This document shows, piece by piece, positions 16,368-25,441 of a stretch of 64,000 nucleotides of DNA. Each line of letters begins with the position of its first letter. Within the stretch, counting starts at the first letter, position 1. The stretch comes from an uncultured Desulfovibrio sp. (GTDB taxonomy: Bacteria > Desulfobacterota > Desulfovibrionia > Desulfovibrionales > Desulfovibrionaceae), in NCBI RefSeq assembly GCF_910584445.1, contig NZ_CAJUBO010000006.1:43171-107170 (forward strand), in the 5' to 3' direction. The notes below the pieces were generated by a model. The model was not told the DNA's origin and searched no databases. It saw only the letters and a program-made list of their open reading frames with translations. The position numbers and the translations under genes are program-made.

Positions 16368-17048
16368 ATGGACCGGCAGACGATCCCAACGGCGGCGCCT
16401 CCGCTTTTTACGCCCGCCCCCGGCGTGCGCGTGGTGCTTGCTTCGGCATCGCCCCGAAGGCGGGAATTGCTGGCCGGCTGGGGCCTGCCGTTCACCGTCC
16501 TGACGGCTCCCGCGGACGAGGAACCTCGGCCCCAGGCAGGAGAACCCGCGCACGCCTACGCCGCGCGCGCCGCACGCAACAAGGCGGCAAGCGTCCACGC
16601 CCTTCTGGATGCCGATGCCGCCCAGGCAAGCCTGGTCATCGCGGCGGATACCGTCGTCTGCCTCGGCAGCCGCATCCTCGGCAAACCCCGTGATGCCGCC
16701 GAGGCCCTCCACATGCTGGAGCAGCTTTCCGGCCACACGCATACGGTCGTCAGCGCCGTGGCGCTCCGCATGCCCGGCACCTGGGCCGGACCCGCCGAGG
16801 AATGCCTGACGGACACGGCTTCCGTAACGTTCGCGGCATGGCCGCGCGAAGTGCTGGCGGCCTATGCGCGCACCGGCGAGCCTGACGACAAGGCGGGCGC
16901 CTATGCCATCCAGGGGCGGGGGGCCTTTCTTGCCGAACGGCTGGAAGGCGCCTGGAGCACGGTGGTGGGCCTGCCCCTGGCGCCGCTGGCCGCCCTGCTT
17001 CTGCGGCGGGGTCTCCTCCTGCCCGCGGCCAGAGCGGTTCGGTACTGA
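16368..17048 (+). CDS. maf: Maf-family nucleoside triphosphate pyrophosphatase
   Basis: A 226-residue protein of the Maf/HAM1-like fold that hydrolyses non-canonical or canonical nucleoside triphosphates (dTTP, UTP or modified forms) to monophosphates. It has the phosphate motif VLASASPRRRELL, the R-NKA block RAARNKAASV, the catalytic AADTVVCLGSRILGKP, and a C-terminal GAYAIQGRGAFLAERLEGAWSTVVGLPLAPLAALL. The Asp in AADTVV is the presumed base. Residues 1-20 precede the domain and include a Pro-rich leader, so the true start could be slightly downstream. It is the last gene of the group. Confidence 0.9.
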   Translation: MDRQTIPTAAPPLFTPAPGVRVVLASASPRRRELLAGWGLPFTVLTAPADEEPRPQAGEPAHAYAARAARNKAASVHALLDADAAQASLVIAADTVVCLGSRILGKPRDAAEALHMLEQLSGHTHTVVSAVALRMPGTWAGPAEECLTDTASVTFAAWPREVLAAYARTGEPDDKAGAYAIQGRGAFLAERLEGAWSTVVGLPLAPLAALLLRRGLLLPAARAVRY

Positions 17049-17078
17049 AAGGATCCACACCGCTCTCCTCCTGTTTTT
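17031..17078 (+). terminator. possible terminator of maf
   Basis: AGAGCGG (17031-17037, inside the end of maf) can pair with CCGCTCT (17060-17066), followed by a T-rich stretch ending TTTTT. The long loop makes it tentative. Confidence 0.35.
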
Positions 17079-17119
17079 CCCCGTCTGCCACATCGGCATT
17101 TGGAAAAATCTGCACTAAA

Positions 17120-17134
17120 TGAAAATGATTTTCT
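17120..17134 (+). promoter_or_regulatory. Fur-like box upstream of feoA
   Basis: TGAAAATGATTTTCT is a near-perfect 7-1-7 palindrome of the kind bound by Fur in many proteobacteria. It lies just upstream of a TTGACA at 17141. Its position before feoA fits iron-responsive repression. No good -10 was found at the ideal spacing. Confidence 0.6.
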
Positions 17135-17220
17135 TTTTTCTTGACACCCGTCCCGCTTTGCGGCAAGCCTTTAACGCGCCCCGGATCTTTCCCGAAACGG
17201 CGCGCAACAAAGGAGCGGAC

Positions 17221-17466
17221 ATGAGCGAGCTTATCAGCCTGCGGCAGATGAAAATAGGCCAGCACGGCAAGATCGCCCGGGTGGAGGCATGCGGCGAGGT
17301 CAATCAGCGCATCCGCGACATGGGGCTTATCCCCGGCGCGAAAGTGTCCGTCGTGGGGCGCGCGCCCCTCAAGGACCCCGTGGCCCTGCGGCTTTCCGGC
17401 GTGACCATCTCCCTGCGCAACCGGGAGGCGGATCACATCACGGTGGAAATAGCGGACCACGCCTGA
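17221..17466 (+). CDS. feoA: FeoA-type ferrous iron transport accessory protein
   Basis: An 81-residue SH3-like protein. It has the FeoA pattern: LRQMKIGQHGKIARV, an NQRIRDMGLIPGAKVSVVGRAPLKDP core and a closing LRNREADHITVE. FeoA assists the GTPase permease FeoB in Fe2+ uptake. The start at 17221 follows AAAGGAG; a longer frame would run through the Fur-like box. No feoB follows. The next gene is on the other strand, so this is a free-standing feoA that would have to act with a feoB elsewhere or have another role. The Fur-like box at 17120 supports an iron link. Confidence 0.88.
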   Translation: MSELISLRQMKIGQHGKIARVEACGEVNQRIRDMGLIPGAKVSVVGRAPLKDPVALRLSGVTISLRNREADHITVEIADHA

Positions 17467-17469
17467 AAG

Positions 17470-17498
17470 GGCGCGGGGCGGAGATCCGCGCCATTTTC
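17470..17498 (+). terminator. possible terminator of feoA
   Basis: GGCGCGG (17470-17476) pairs with CCGCGCC (17486-17492), followed by ATTTTC. It is three bases after the stop region of feoA. Confidence 0.5.
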
Positions 17499-17641
17499 TC
17501 CCGCGGGCGACGCTCCCGTGCCGTTTTTTGCCGTCATGAAACGCGCCCGTTGCGGCAGTCCGCCATGCAAGGCCCGGGGCACCGCCGTTGCGGCGCCCTT
17601 CCCCCGAAGACCGCGGGACATCCGGCAACGACGCCGCCCTT

Positions 17642-18865
17642 TCAGCACTCCGGCGGCTTCTTCCCCACGCTCTGCCGCCAGACAACAGGGTCCGTGGCGC
17701 CTTCGGTACTGATAAGCAGGATCCGCGCCTCAGGACCCAGGCCGAGCGCCGCTCCGCCTGCGGAGCCGTCGTTTTCCCTCAGCCATTCCAAAAGGCCCGC
17801 CCCCACCGCGCCGGACTCTCCGGAAATCACGGCCGGGTCGCTGCCCGCCGGCAGCGCGAGCAGCCGCATGCCCCGCCGTGCCGTGTCGTCAGGGCAGACA
17901 CAGGCGGCCGCAAGTCCATCGCGAAGGACGGGCCAGGCGAGGCTGCTCACCTCGCCACAGGAAAGCCCGGCCATGAGCGTCGCCAGCCGGCCCGGGACCC
18001 GGCGCGGCGCCCCGGCCGCCAGCGACCGGCAAACGCAATCCGCCGCCCGGGGTTCCATGCTCACGAAACGCGGAATCGGCACGCCGCGTTCCCGCAGCGC
18101 CTGGCGGAAACAGCCGATCATGGCAGCCGCGAACGAGCCGACGCCCGCCTGCAAAAAGACATGGGTCGGCCACAGGGGCGCGCCGCCGTTTTCCGGCGCC
18201 TCCATCTGTTCCAGGACTTCCAGCGCCAGGGTGCCATACCCTTCCATGATCCAGGCCGGAATTTCCTCATAGCCTTCCCAGGCCGTGTCCTGCACCAGAA
18301 TAGCGCCGCTTCCCCGGGCATGGGCCGCCGCATGGCGCACCGCATCGTCATAGGGAAGATCCGTGACCACGCATTGGGCGCCCTGCGCGCGGATGGACTC
18401 CACCCGGCTCCCGGCCGCACCTTCCGGCATGAAAATCTGCGCCGTGTGCCCCAGCAGGCGCGCCGCCCAGGCAAGGCCGCGCCCGTGGTTGCCATCCGTG
18501 GCCGTGACAAAGGTCAGTTTTCCTGGCAGGTTCCGCGCGGCAGCCGTCAGCAGGTTCTCCAGAGAAAGCTCCCGCAGCGGGATGCCCAACCGCCGCGCCA
18601 GCACGCGGGCCACGGCCCACACGGACCCCAGGCCCTTGAACGCGCCAAGGCCGAAACGCGGGGATTCATCCTTGACGAGCACGCTCCCCACGCCAAGCCG
18701 CCGCGCCAGTTCCGGGAGCATTCGCAACGGCGTGGGCGCATATGCCGGCAGCGTGACATGGAAGCGACGCGCCAGACGGGCGGCGGCAAGGACATCCCCC
18801 GCCGGGACATCCGGCCGCCGGAAGTGATTGATGAAGACCTCCACCGGGCGTGGCGCATCCCGCAT
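17642..18865 (-). CDS. diaminopropionate ammonia-lyase
   Basis: A 407-residue PLP enzyme of fold type II that splits 2,3-diaminopropionate (and D-Ser to a degree) to pyruvate and ammonia. The N-terminal part has the PLP-lysine block RFGLGAFKGLGS (Lys about residue 75), followed by TATDGNHGRGLAWAA, which holds the phosphate-contacting Asn. VQDTAWEGYEEIPAWIMEGYGT and the C-terminal SGESGAVGAGLL glycine loop match the family (E. coli YgeX). The ATG at 18865 follows GGGAG; an upstream frame to 19072 only translates a repeat. It is a single gene. No transporter or partner is adjacent. Confidence 0.88.
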   Translation of the reverse strand: MRDAPRPVEVFINHFRRPDVPAGDVLAAARLARRFHVTLPAYAPTPLRMLPELARRLGVGSVLVKDESPRFGLGAFKGLGSVWAVARVLARRLGIPLRELSLENLLTAAARNLPGKLTFVTATDGNHGRGLAWAARLLGHTAQIFMPEGAAGSRVESIRAQGAQCVVTDLPYDDAVRHAAAHARGSGAILVQDTAWEGYEEIPAWIMEGYGTLALEVLEQMEAPENGGAPLWPTHVFLQAGVGSFAAAMIGCFRQALRERGVPIPRFVSMEPRAADCVCRSLAAGAPRRVPGRLATLMAGLSCGEVSSLAWPVLRDGLAAACVCPDDTARRGMRLLALPAGSDPAVISGESGAVGAGLLEWLRENDGSAGGAALGLGPEARILLISTEGATDPVVWRQSVGKKPPEC

Positions 18866-18877
18866 CACAGCTCCCCC

Positions 18878-19016
18878 AGAGCATTTTGCCGAGGAAACTC
18901 TCTGTGACACCGAGAGTTTCCGTAAAGCTTTTTTTGAGGGAAAATCTCCATTTTCCCTCACTTCGCTGCCAGCATTTCGCGTCCGGAACGCGGTCTGGAC
19001 GCTCATTCGGCGAGGG
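18878..19016 (+). repeat. dispersed composite repeat, copy 2 (longest)
   Basis: The head AGAGCATTTTGCCGAGG is followed by three inverted repeats. GGAAACTCTC / GAGAGTTTCC lies at 18893-18921, TGAGGGAAAAT / ATTTTCCCTCA at 18935-18960, and GCGTCC / GGACGC at 18979-19002. The tail from AGCATTTCGCGTCCGG to ATTCGGCG is shared with copy 4. It fills the gap between the ammonia-lyase gene start and the end of the RND pump gene. Confidence 0.8.
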
Positions 19017-19022
19017 CGCCGG

Positions 19023-22000
19023 TCAGGCTCTCCGCCCCAGAAGCGCGAGCCGGCGCCCCCGTTCGCGGCCATAGCGCAGCCGCAGCCAGAGCCTGCGCCC
19101 CCGGATGCGGGCGCGGTCCAGGCACAGATAGACCACGGGGGTCGTATAGAGCGTGAGCAACTGGCTCAGCAAAAGGCCACCCACGATGGCGACGCCCAGC
19201 GGGCGCCGGATCTCCGCGCCGTCGCCCTGCCCCAGGGCCAGCGGCACGGCGCCGAGAATGGCCGCGGCGGTGGTCATCATGATGGGCCGGAAGCGCAGGG
19301 CGCACGCCTCGCGGATGGCCGTTTCCGGCAGCAGGTTGCGCGTCCGCTGCGCCTCAAGCGCGAAGTCGATCATCATGATGGCATTTTTCTTGACGATGCC
19401 CGCCAGCAGCAGCACCCCGATCAGGGCAATGACGCTGAACTCCATGCCGCACGCCATGAGCGCCAGCAGCGCGCCGCCCCCCGCCGAGGGCAGGGTGGAG
19501 AGGATGGTCAGGGGGTGGACAAGGCTCTCGTACAGCATGCCGAGCACGATATAGAGCGCGGCCAGCGCCGCGAGGATCATGATCACCTGGCCGCGCATGG
19601 TGTCGCTGTACATCCTGGCCGTGCCCTGAAAACTGCCCACGATGCCGGAGGGCATGCCGATGCGTACGCGCGTTTCGGCAATGGCGGCCTGCGCCTGCGA
19701 AAGCGAGGCCCCCGGCGCCAGATTGAAGGATATCGTCACCGCCGCGAACTGCCCCTGATGCGCCACGGAAAGCGGCGCGAAGCCCGGACCCACGCTCGCC
19801 ACGGCAAGGAGCGGCACAAGGCCCTCCCGGCCGGGCAGGCGCACCTTTTCCAACGCTTCGGCGCCCTGGAGCCAGTCCGGCCCGTATTCCAGCACCACGC
19901 GGTACTGGTTCTTGTCCCGATAAATGGTGGAGACCTGCCGCTGACCAAAGGCGTTGTTGAGCGCCGCGTCCACATCGCGCATGGTCAGCCCCGCGCGCGC
20001 GAGCGCGTCCCGGTTGACGTTGAGCATGGTCTGGAGGCCCCGCTCCTCGATGTCGCTGTCCACATCCTTGAAAAGCGGCTCGGCGGCCATCGCCTGCTGC
20101 AGGCTGCGGCCCCAGCGGCGCAGTTCCTCAAGATCGTCCGCCTGGAGCGTATATTGGTATTGCGAGCGGGAGCTGCGGCCGCCCATCATGATGTCCTGCG
20201 CCGGCCGCAGGAAAATCCGCAGGCCAGGCTCGCCGGAAAGGCGCCCGCGCAGGCGCCCGATGACGGCCTCGGCGCCGACCTTGCGTTCCTTCAGGGGCTT
20301 GAGGGCGATGAAGACGCCGCCGCCCGCCCGCGCGCCGGAAATATGCGCCGAAACCTGCTCCACGGCCGGGTCCGCGCGGATGACATCGACGAGTTTTGCC
20401 AGCTTGCCCTGAATGGACTGGAACGACGCGCTCTGGTCCGCCCGGATGCCCCCCATGATGACGCCCGTGTCCTGCTGCGGGAAAAAGCCCTTGGGAATGA
20501 TCACATAGAGCCAGATATTGCCCGCGATGACAAGAAACAGGCACAGGAGCGTCAGGCGCGGATGGCGCAGGATCACATCCAGGCTCGCCGCATAGGCGCC
20601 CTGAAGCCGCGCGAGTCCGGCGCCCCACCAAAGCCCCAGGCGCGTGGACCAGCGCGCGAACGGCCCGAACCGCCCCGAGCGCAGGGCCAGAAGTCGCTCC
20701 TTGCGCTGTTTCGCCTGCTCGGCAAAGGGGCGCAGCAACCGGGCGCACATCATGGGCGTGGTCGTGAGCGAAACGAGCATGGACACGAGCACGGCCGCGG
20801 TCAGCACCACGGCGAACTCCCGGAACAGGCGCCCCACCACGCCCCCCATGAACACGATGGGCGCAAAGACAGCCACCAGCGAAAGCGAGATGGAAATCAC
20901 GGTGAAGCCCACCTCGCGTGCCCCGCGCAAGGCGGCGCGCAGGGGGCTTTCGCCCAGTTCGAGACGGCGGACGATATTCTCCAGCACCACAATGGCGTCA
21001 TCCACCACAAAGCCCGTGGACACAGTGAGCGCCATGAGCGAAAGGTTGTCCAGGCTGTAGCCGCAGAGATACATGACGCCAAAGGTGGCAATGAGCGAAA
21101 CAGGCGCCGCCACCGCAGGAATGGCCGTGGCGCGCACATTGCGGAGAAAGAGGAACGTGACGAGCACCACCAGGCCCATGGCGAGCATGAGGCTTTTCTC
21201 CACCTCGCGCAGGGAGGCGCGGATGGTCAGGGAGCGGTCCATACGCAGGGAAAGGTCCGCGCTTTCAGGGAGCCACGCGCGCAACTGCGGCAACATGGCC
21301 TTCACCCTGTCCACGGTCTCGATGATATTGGCGCCGGGCGACCGGAAAACGATGAGCAGGATGGCCGGCTTGCCGTTGGCAACGGCCATGTTGCGCACAT
21401 CCTGGGACGAATCCTCCACGCGGGCCACATCCCCGAGGCGGATGGCGCCGCCCTCCCGCTGGGCCACGATAAGCGGCCGATAGTCCGCGGCGTCGCGCAA
21501 CTGGTCGCTGGCGCCCACCAGCCAGGAGTGGGCGTCGTTTTCCAGCATGCCCTTGGGCAAAAAGGCATTGGCGCCCGCAAGCGTCCTGCGGATATCCTCC
21601 ATGCTCAGGCCGAGGCGGGACACGGCATCCGGTATGGACTCCACGCGCACGGCGGGGAGCGCGCCGCCGCCCACCGTGACCTCGCCCACGCCCGGGATCT
21701 GGGAAATTTTCTGGGCGAGCACCGTGGATGCCGCGTCATACAGCTGGGCGCGGGTGAGCACATCCGACGTGATGGAAAGGATCATGATGGGCGCGCCCGC
21801 CGGATTCACCTTGCGGTAGGAGGGGTTGGACGGCATGGTCGGCAACGTGGAGCGCGCGGCGTTGATGGCCGCCTGCACGTCACGCGCCGCGCCGTCGATG
21901 TCCCTGTCCAGATCGAATTGCAGGACCACGTTGCTGGAACCCAGGCTGCTGGACGAGGTCATCTCCGTAACGCCCGCGATGCGCCCCAGGGCGCGCTCCA

Positions 22001-22295
22001 GCGGGGTGGCAACGGTGGCGGCCATGGTCTCCGGCCCGGCGCCGGGCATGCGCGCGCGGGCCACCACCACGGGAAAATCCACTTCCGGCAGGGGCGCCAC
22101 GGGCAAAAGCCCGAACGAGACCATGCCCGCCAGGGCCACGGCAATGGTGAGCAGGGTGGTGGCTACCGGCCTGCGGATAAAGGGCGCGGAAATGTTCAGC
22201 GGCAAAAATTCCGGCCCGAAACGGCGCCGCCGGGCATGGGCGCCTTCGCCGCCGGAGGGCGCCGCCGGCCGTGGCCCGTGGTCCGGCCCGTTCAT
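19023..22295 (-). CDS. RND efflux pump, MdtC/AcrB-like (second pump gene)
   Basis: A 1090-residue inner-membrane proton-driven exporter of the RND/HAE1 family. After about 33 unusual charged residues (MNGPDHGPRP..ARRRR) the first membrane helix begins NISAPFIRRPVATTLLTIAV. The proton-relay motif VVDDAIVVLEN is present in TM4, and there are periplasmic porter loops on both sides with the pseudo-duplicated architecture (12 TM in total). The gene overlaps its upstream neighbour by four bases (stop and start share ATGA), so it is translationally coupled. The leader before TM1 is longer than usual. An MdtB-type homolog lies directly upstream and a membrane-fusion adaptor before that, so this is an MdtABC-like set. 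Substrate is unknown. Confidence 0.9.
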   Translation of the reverse strand: MNGPDHGPRPAAPSGGEGAHARRRRFGPEFLPLNISAPFIRRPVATTLLTIAVALAGMVSFGLLPVAPLPEVDFPVVVARARMPGAGPETMAATVATPLERALGRIAGVTEMTSSSSLGSSNVVLQFDLDRDIDGAARDVQAAINAARSTLPTMPSNPSYRKVNPAGAPIMILSITSDVLTRAQLYDAASTVLAQKISQIPGVGEVTVGGGALPAVRVESIPDAVSRLGLSMEDIRRTLAGANAFLPKGMLENDAHSWLVGASDQLRDAADYRPLIVAQREGGAIRLGDVARVEDSSQDVRNMAVANGKPAILLIVFRSPGANIIETVDRVKAMLPQLRAWLPESADLSLRMDRSLTIRASLREVEKSLMLAMGLVVLVTFLFLRNVRATAIPAVAAPVSLIATFGVMYLCGYSLDNLSLMALTVSTGFVVDDAIVVLENIVRRLELGESPLRAALRGAREVGFTVISISLSLVAVFAPIVFMGGVVGRLFREFAVVLTAAVLVSMLVSLTTTPMMCARLLRPFAEQAKQRKERLLALRSGRFGPFARWSTRLGLWWGAGLARLQGAYAASLDVILRHPRLTLLCLFLVIAGNIWLYVIIPKGFFPQQDTGVIMGGIRADQSASFQSIQGKLAKLVDVIRADPAVEQVSAHISGARAGGGVFIALKPLKERKVGAEAVIGRLRGRLSGEPGLRIFLRPAQDIMMGGRSSRSQYQYTLQADDLEELRRWGRSLQQAMAAEPLFKDVDSDIEERGLQTMLNVNRDALARAGLTMRDVDAALNNAFGQRQVSTIYRDKNQYRVVLEYGPDWLQGAEALEKVRLPGREGLVPLLAVASVGPGFAPLSVAHQGQFAAVTISFNLAPGASLSQAQAAIAETRVRIGMPSGIVGSFQGTARMYSDTMRGQVIMILAALAALYIVLGMLYESLVHPLTILSTLPSAGGGALLALMACGMEFSVIALIGVLLLAGIVKKNAIMMIDFALEAQRTRNLLPETAIREACALRFRPIMMTTAAAILGAVPLALGQGDGAEIRRPLGVAIVGGLLLSQLLTLYTTPVVYLCLDRARIRGRRLWLRLRYGRERGRRLALLGRRA

Positions 22296-25200
22296 GCCCC
22301 GCCCCCTTCCTCGGGGGCGCCGGACATGCGCCGGGCGCGCCAGGCGGCGAAGCCCCGGCTCAGGCGGTCAAACCAGAGATAGATCACCGGAGTGGTGAAC
22401 AGCGTGAGCGCCTGGCTCACCACAAGGCCGCCCACCATGGTCACGCCCAGCGGGCGCCGCAGCTCCGCGCCCATGCCCCAGCCGATCATGAGCGGCAAGG
22501 CGCCCAGCAGCGCGGCCAGCGTGGTCATGAGGATGGGCCGCAACCGCAGGAGGCAGGCCTGACGGATGGCGGCTTCCGGCGCCAGACCGCCGCCGCGTTC
22601 GGCCTCCAGGGCGAAATCGATCATCATGATGGCATTCTTTTTCACGATGCCGATAAGCAGGATGATGCCGATGATGCCCACCACGCCAAGCTCCATGTCC
22701 GCAAGCATGAGCGCGAGCAGCGCGCCCACCCCGGCCGAGGGCAGCGTGGAGAGGATGGTCAGCGGATGGACATAGCTCTCGTAAAGCACGCCCAGCACGA
22801 TATACATGGTGACAATGGCCGCGAGGATGAGCCAGACCTGGTTGTCCGCCGAGGACAAAAAGGCCCGGGCCGCGCCCTGAAATTCCGTCCGCAGCGCCGG
22901 GGGGAGTCCGAGGCGCTTCTCCGCGCCAAGGACCGCGTCCACGGCGGCGCCCAGGGAGGAGCCGGGCGCCACGTTGAAGGAAATGGTCGCCACGGGGAAC
23001 TGCCCCTGCCGGGCGATGGAAAGCGGCACCGGCTTTTCCGAAAGCGTAGCCACGCTCGTGAGCGGCACGGCCTCGCCGCCGGAGCCGCGGACATGGATAT
23101 CGCCGAGCGAACCCGGACCCAGGCGGAAGCGCGGGGCCACTTCCAGCACCACCTTGTACTGGTTGGTCTGGGTGAAGATGGTGGAGACCAGGCGCTGGCC
23201 CAGGGCATCGTAAAGGGCGTTGTCGATGTCCGTCATGCTGATGCCGAGGCGCGCGGCCGCGTCACGGTTGATGTCGAGCCAGGCCATGCGCCCGGGCGCC
23301 CTGAGGTCGCTCGTCACATGCGAAAGCTCGGGCAGGGCCGCCAGGGCCGAAGTCATGCGCGGAATCCATTCGTCAAGCTGGTCGCGGCTCAGGGCCTCCA
23401 CGCTGAACTGGTATTGCGTGCGGGACACGCGGTCCTCGATGGTCAGGTCCTGCACAGGCTGGAGATAGAGCGAAAGCCCCGGCACATGGGCGGCTTCCTC
23501 CATGAGCCTGCGCGCGATGGCCGGGGCGCGGGCGTCGCGTTCCGCCAGAGGCGTGAGGGCAATGGTCAGACGAGAGGTGGCAAGGCTCTGGTTGATGCCG
23601 TCCACGCCCACGAAAAAGACCACGCTCGCCACCGCCGGGTCGCGCAGCAGAAGGTCGGCAAGTTCGCGCTGACGCCCGGCCATGGCCGCAAAGGAGGTAT
23701 CCTGCGGGGCCTCGGCAATGCCCTGGATGACGCCCGTGTCCTGCACGGGGAAAAAGCCCTTGGGCACCAGCGCGTACAGGGCCACGGTCAGCGCCATGGT
23801 GCCCAGGGCCACGGCCAGGGTCAGGCGCTGGTGCCGGAGCACCATGTCGAGCTTGCGTTCGTACCAGGCGAGCAGACGGCGGAAAAAACGGCCCGGTCCT
23901 TCGGAACCACGCCCCTCCCGGAGGCCGTGCCGTTCCGGCCGGAGCATGACCGCGCAGAGCATGGGCGTGAGCGAGAGCGAAATGACCGCCGAAATGAGGA
24001 TGGTCACGGCCAGCGTGACCGCGAATTCCCGGAAGAGCCTGCCCGCCACATCGCCCATGAAGAGCAGCGGGATGAGCACCGCCACCAGCGAAATGGTCAG
24101 GGAAATGATGGTGAAACCGATCTGGCCGGCGCCGGTGAGCGCGGCCTGAAGGGGGCGTTCCCCGGCTTCCAGGTACCGGGTGATGTTCTCGATGACCACG
24201 ATGGCGTCATCCACCACAAAGCCCGTGGCGATGACCAGGGCCATGAGGGTGAGATTGTTCAGGGAATAGCCCGCAAGGTACATGACGCCCAGCGAACCGA
24301 CGAGCGAGAGCGGCACCGCCAGCGCGGGAATGAGCGTGGCCTCGGCATTACGCAGAAAAAGCCAGATGACGCCGATGACCAGTGCCACGGCGAGCAGAAG
24401 CTCCAGCTGGACGTCATGCACCGTGGCGCGGATGGTGACGGTGCGGTCCGTCACCACGCGCACCTGCACATTGCCGGGCAGGGTCTCCTGAAGCCTGGGG
24501 AGGAGCCGCGTCACGCTGTCGGCCACGCTGATGACATTGGCGCCGGGCTGGCGCTGGACGGAAAGCACGATGGCCGGGCGGAACACATCCGCGCCGTCCC
24601 CCGGCCCGCGCGCGGCCACATAGGCGGCCAGACGCGCGTTTTCCGCGCCGTCCACCACCTCGGCCACATCCTGGAGGCGCAGCGGCGCGCCCTCCCTGTA
24701 GCCGATGATGGTCTGCGCGTATTCCGCCGCCGAGGCAAGCTGGTCATTGGCGTCGATGGTGCTCGCCCGCTCCGGCCCGTCAAAACTGCCCTTGGCGCCG
24801 TTGACATTGGCCTGCGAAATGGCGGAGCGCACATCCGCCAGCGTAAGCCCGGCCGCCGCCAGCGCCTTGGGATTGGCCTGGATGCGTACCGCCGGGCGCT
24901 GACCGCCCGAAAGCGTCACCAGCCCCACGCCGGGCAACTGCGAAATTTTCTGGGCAAGGCGCGTGTCCACCAGGTCTTCCAGCCGCGTGAGCGGCATGGC
25001 GTCGCTGGTGGCGGCCAGGGTGATGATGGGCGGGTCGGCGGGGTTCACCTTGTTGTAGATGGGCGGATTGGGCAAGTCGCCGGGCAGCAGGTTGTCCGCG
25101 GCGTTGATGGCCGCCTGCACCTCCTGCTCGGCCACATCCAGCGGCACGGAAAGATCGAACTGGAGGGTGATGACCGACGCCCCGGCGGAAGAAAGCGAAC

Positions 25201-25441
25201 TCATCTGCACAAGGCCCGGCATGACGCCGAACTGGCGCTCCAGCGGTGCCGTGACCACCGACGCCATGACCTCGGGCGATGCGCCGGGATAGAGGGTCTG
25301 CACCTGGATGGTGGGGTAGTCGATCTGCGGCAGGGCCGCCACGGGCAACGAACGGTAGGCCAGCAGACCGGAAAGCAGAAGCGCCACCATGAGCAGGGAG
25401 GTGGCGATGGGGCGAAGGATGAAGAGGCGCGAGAGGTTCAT
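22292..25441 (-). CDS. RND efflux pump, MdtB/AcrB-like (first pump gene)
   Basis: A 1049-residue RND exporter, normal in length. It begins MNLSRLFILRPIATSLLMVALL, as MdtB-type pumps do, and shows FVVDDAIVVIENITRY in TM4. The C-terminal repeat holds GIVKKNAIMMIDFALEAER. It is about as related to the downstream pump as MdtB is to MdtC, which suggests the two may form a heteromultimer as in MdtABC. The four-base overlap at both ends couples it to the adaptor and to the second pump. No tolC-type outer-membrane channel is present in this window, so one must be encoded elsewhere. Confidence 0.92.
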   Translation of the reverse strand: MNLSRLFILRPIATSLLMVALLLSGLLAYRSLPVAALPQIDYPTIQVQTLYPGASPEVMASVVTAPLERQFGVMPGLVQMSSLSSAGASVITLQFDLSVPLDVAEQEVQAAINAADNLLPGDLPNPPIYNKVNPADPPIITLAATSDAMPLTRLEDLVDTRLAQKISQLPGVGLVTLSGGQRPAVRIQANPKALAAAGLTLADVRSAISQANVNGAKGSFDGPERASTIDANDQLASAAEYAQTIIGYREGAPLRLQDVAEVVDGAENARLAAYVAARGPGDGADVFRPAIVLSVQRQPGANVISVADSVTRLLPRLQETLPGNVQVRVVTDRTVTIRATVHDVQLELLLAVALVIGVIWLFLRNAEATLIPALAVPLSLVGSLGVMYLAGYSLNNLTLMALVIATGFVVDDAIVVIENITRYLEAGERPLQAALTGAGQIGFTIISLTISLVAVLIPLLFMGDVAGRLFREFAVTLAVTILISAVISLSLTPMLCAVMLRPERHGLREGRGSEGPGRFFRRLLAWYERKLDMVLRHQRLTLAVALGTMALTVALYALVPKGFFPVQDTGVIQGIAEAPQDTSFAAMAGRQRELADLLLRDPAVASVVFFVGVDGINQSLATSRLTIALTPLAERDARAPAIARRLMEEAAHVPGLSLYLQPVQDLTIEDRVSRTQYQFSVEALSRDQLDEWIPRMTSALAALPELSHVTSDLRAPGRMAWLDINRDAAARLGISMTDIDNALYDALGQRLVSTIFTQTNQYKVVLEVAPRFRLGPGSLGDIHVRGSGGEAVPLTSVATLSEKPVPLSIARQGQFPVATISFNVAPGSSLGAAVDAVLGAEKRLGLPPALRTEFQGAARAFLSSADNQVWLILAAIVTMYIVLGVLYESYVHPLTILSTLPSAGVGALLALMLADMELGVVGIIGIILLIGIVKKNAIMMIDFALEAERGGGLAPEAAIRQACLLRLRPILMTTLAALLGALPLMIGWGMGAELRRPLGVTMVGGLVVSQALTLFTTPVIYLWFDRLSRGFAAWRARRMSGAPEEGGGA

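Noticed and set aside
18900..19072. N-terminal extension of the ammonia-lyase frame and similar AFRVRxAVWTLxRR peptides at 39653-40081
   Set aside because: These peptides are translations of the dispersed repeat, not protein. They can mislead automatic annotation.
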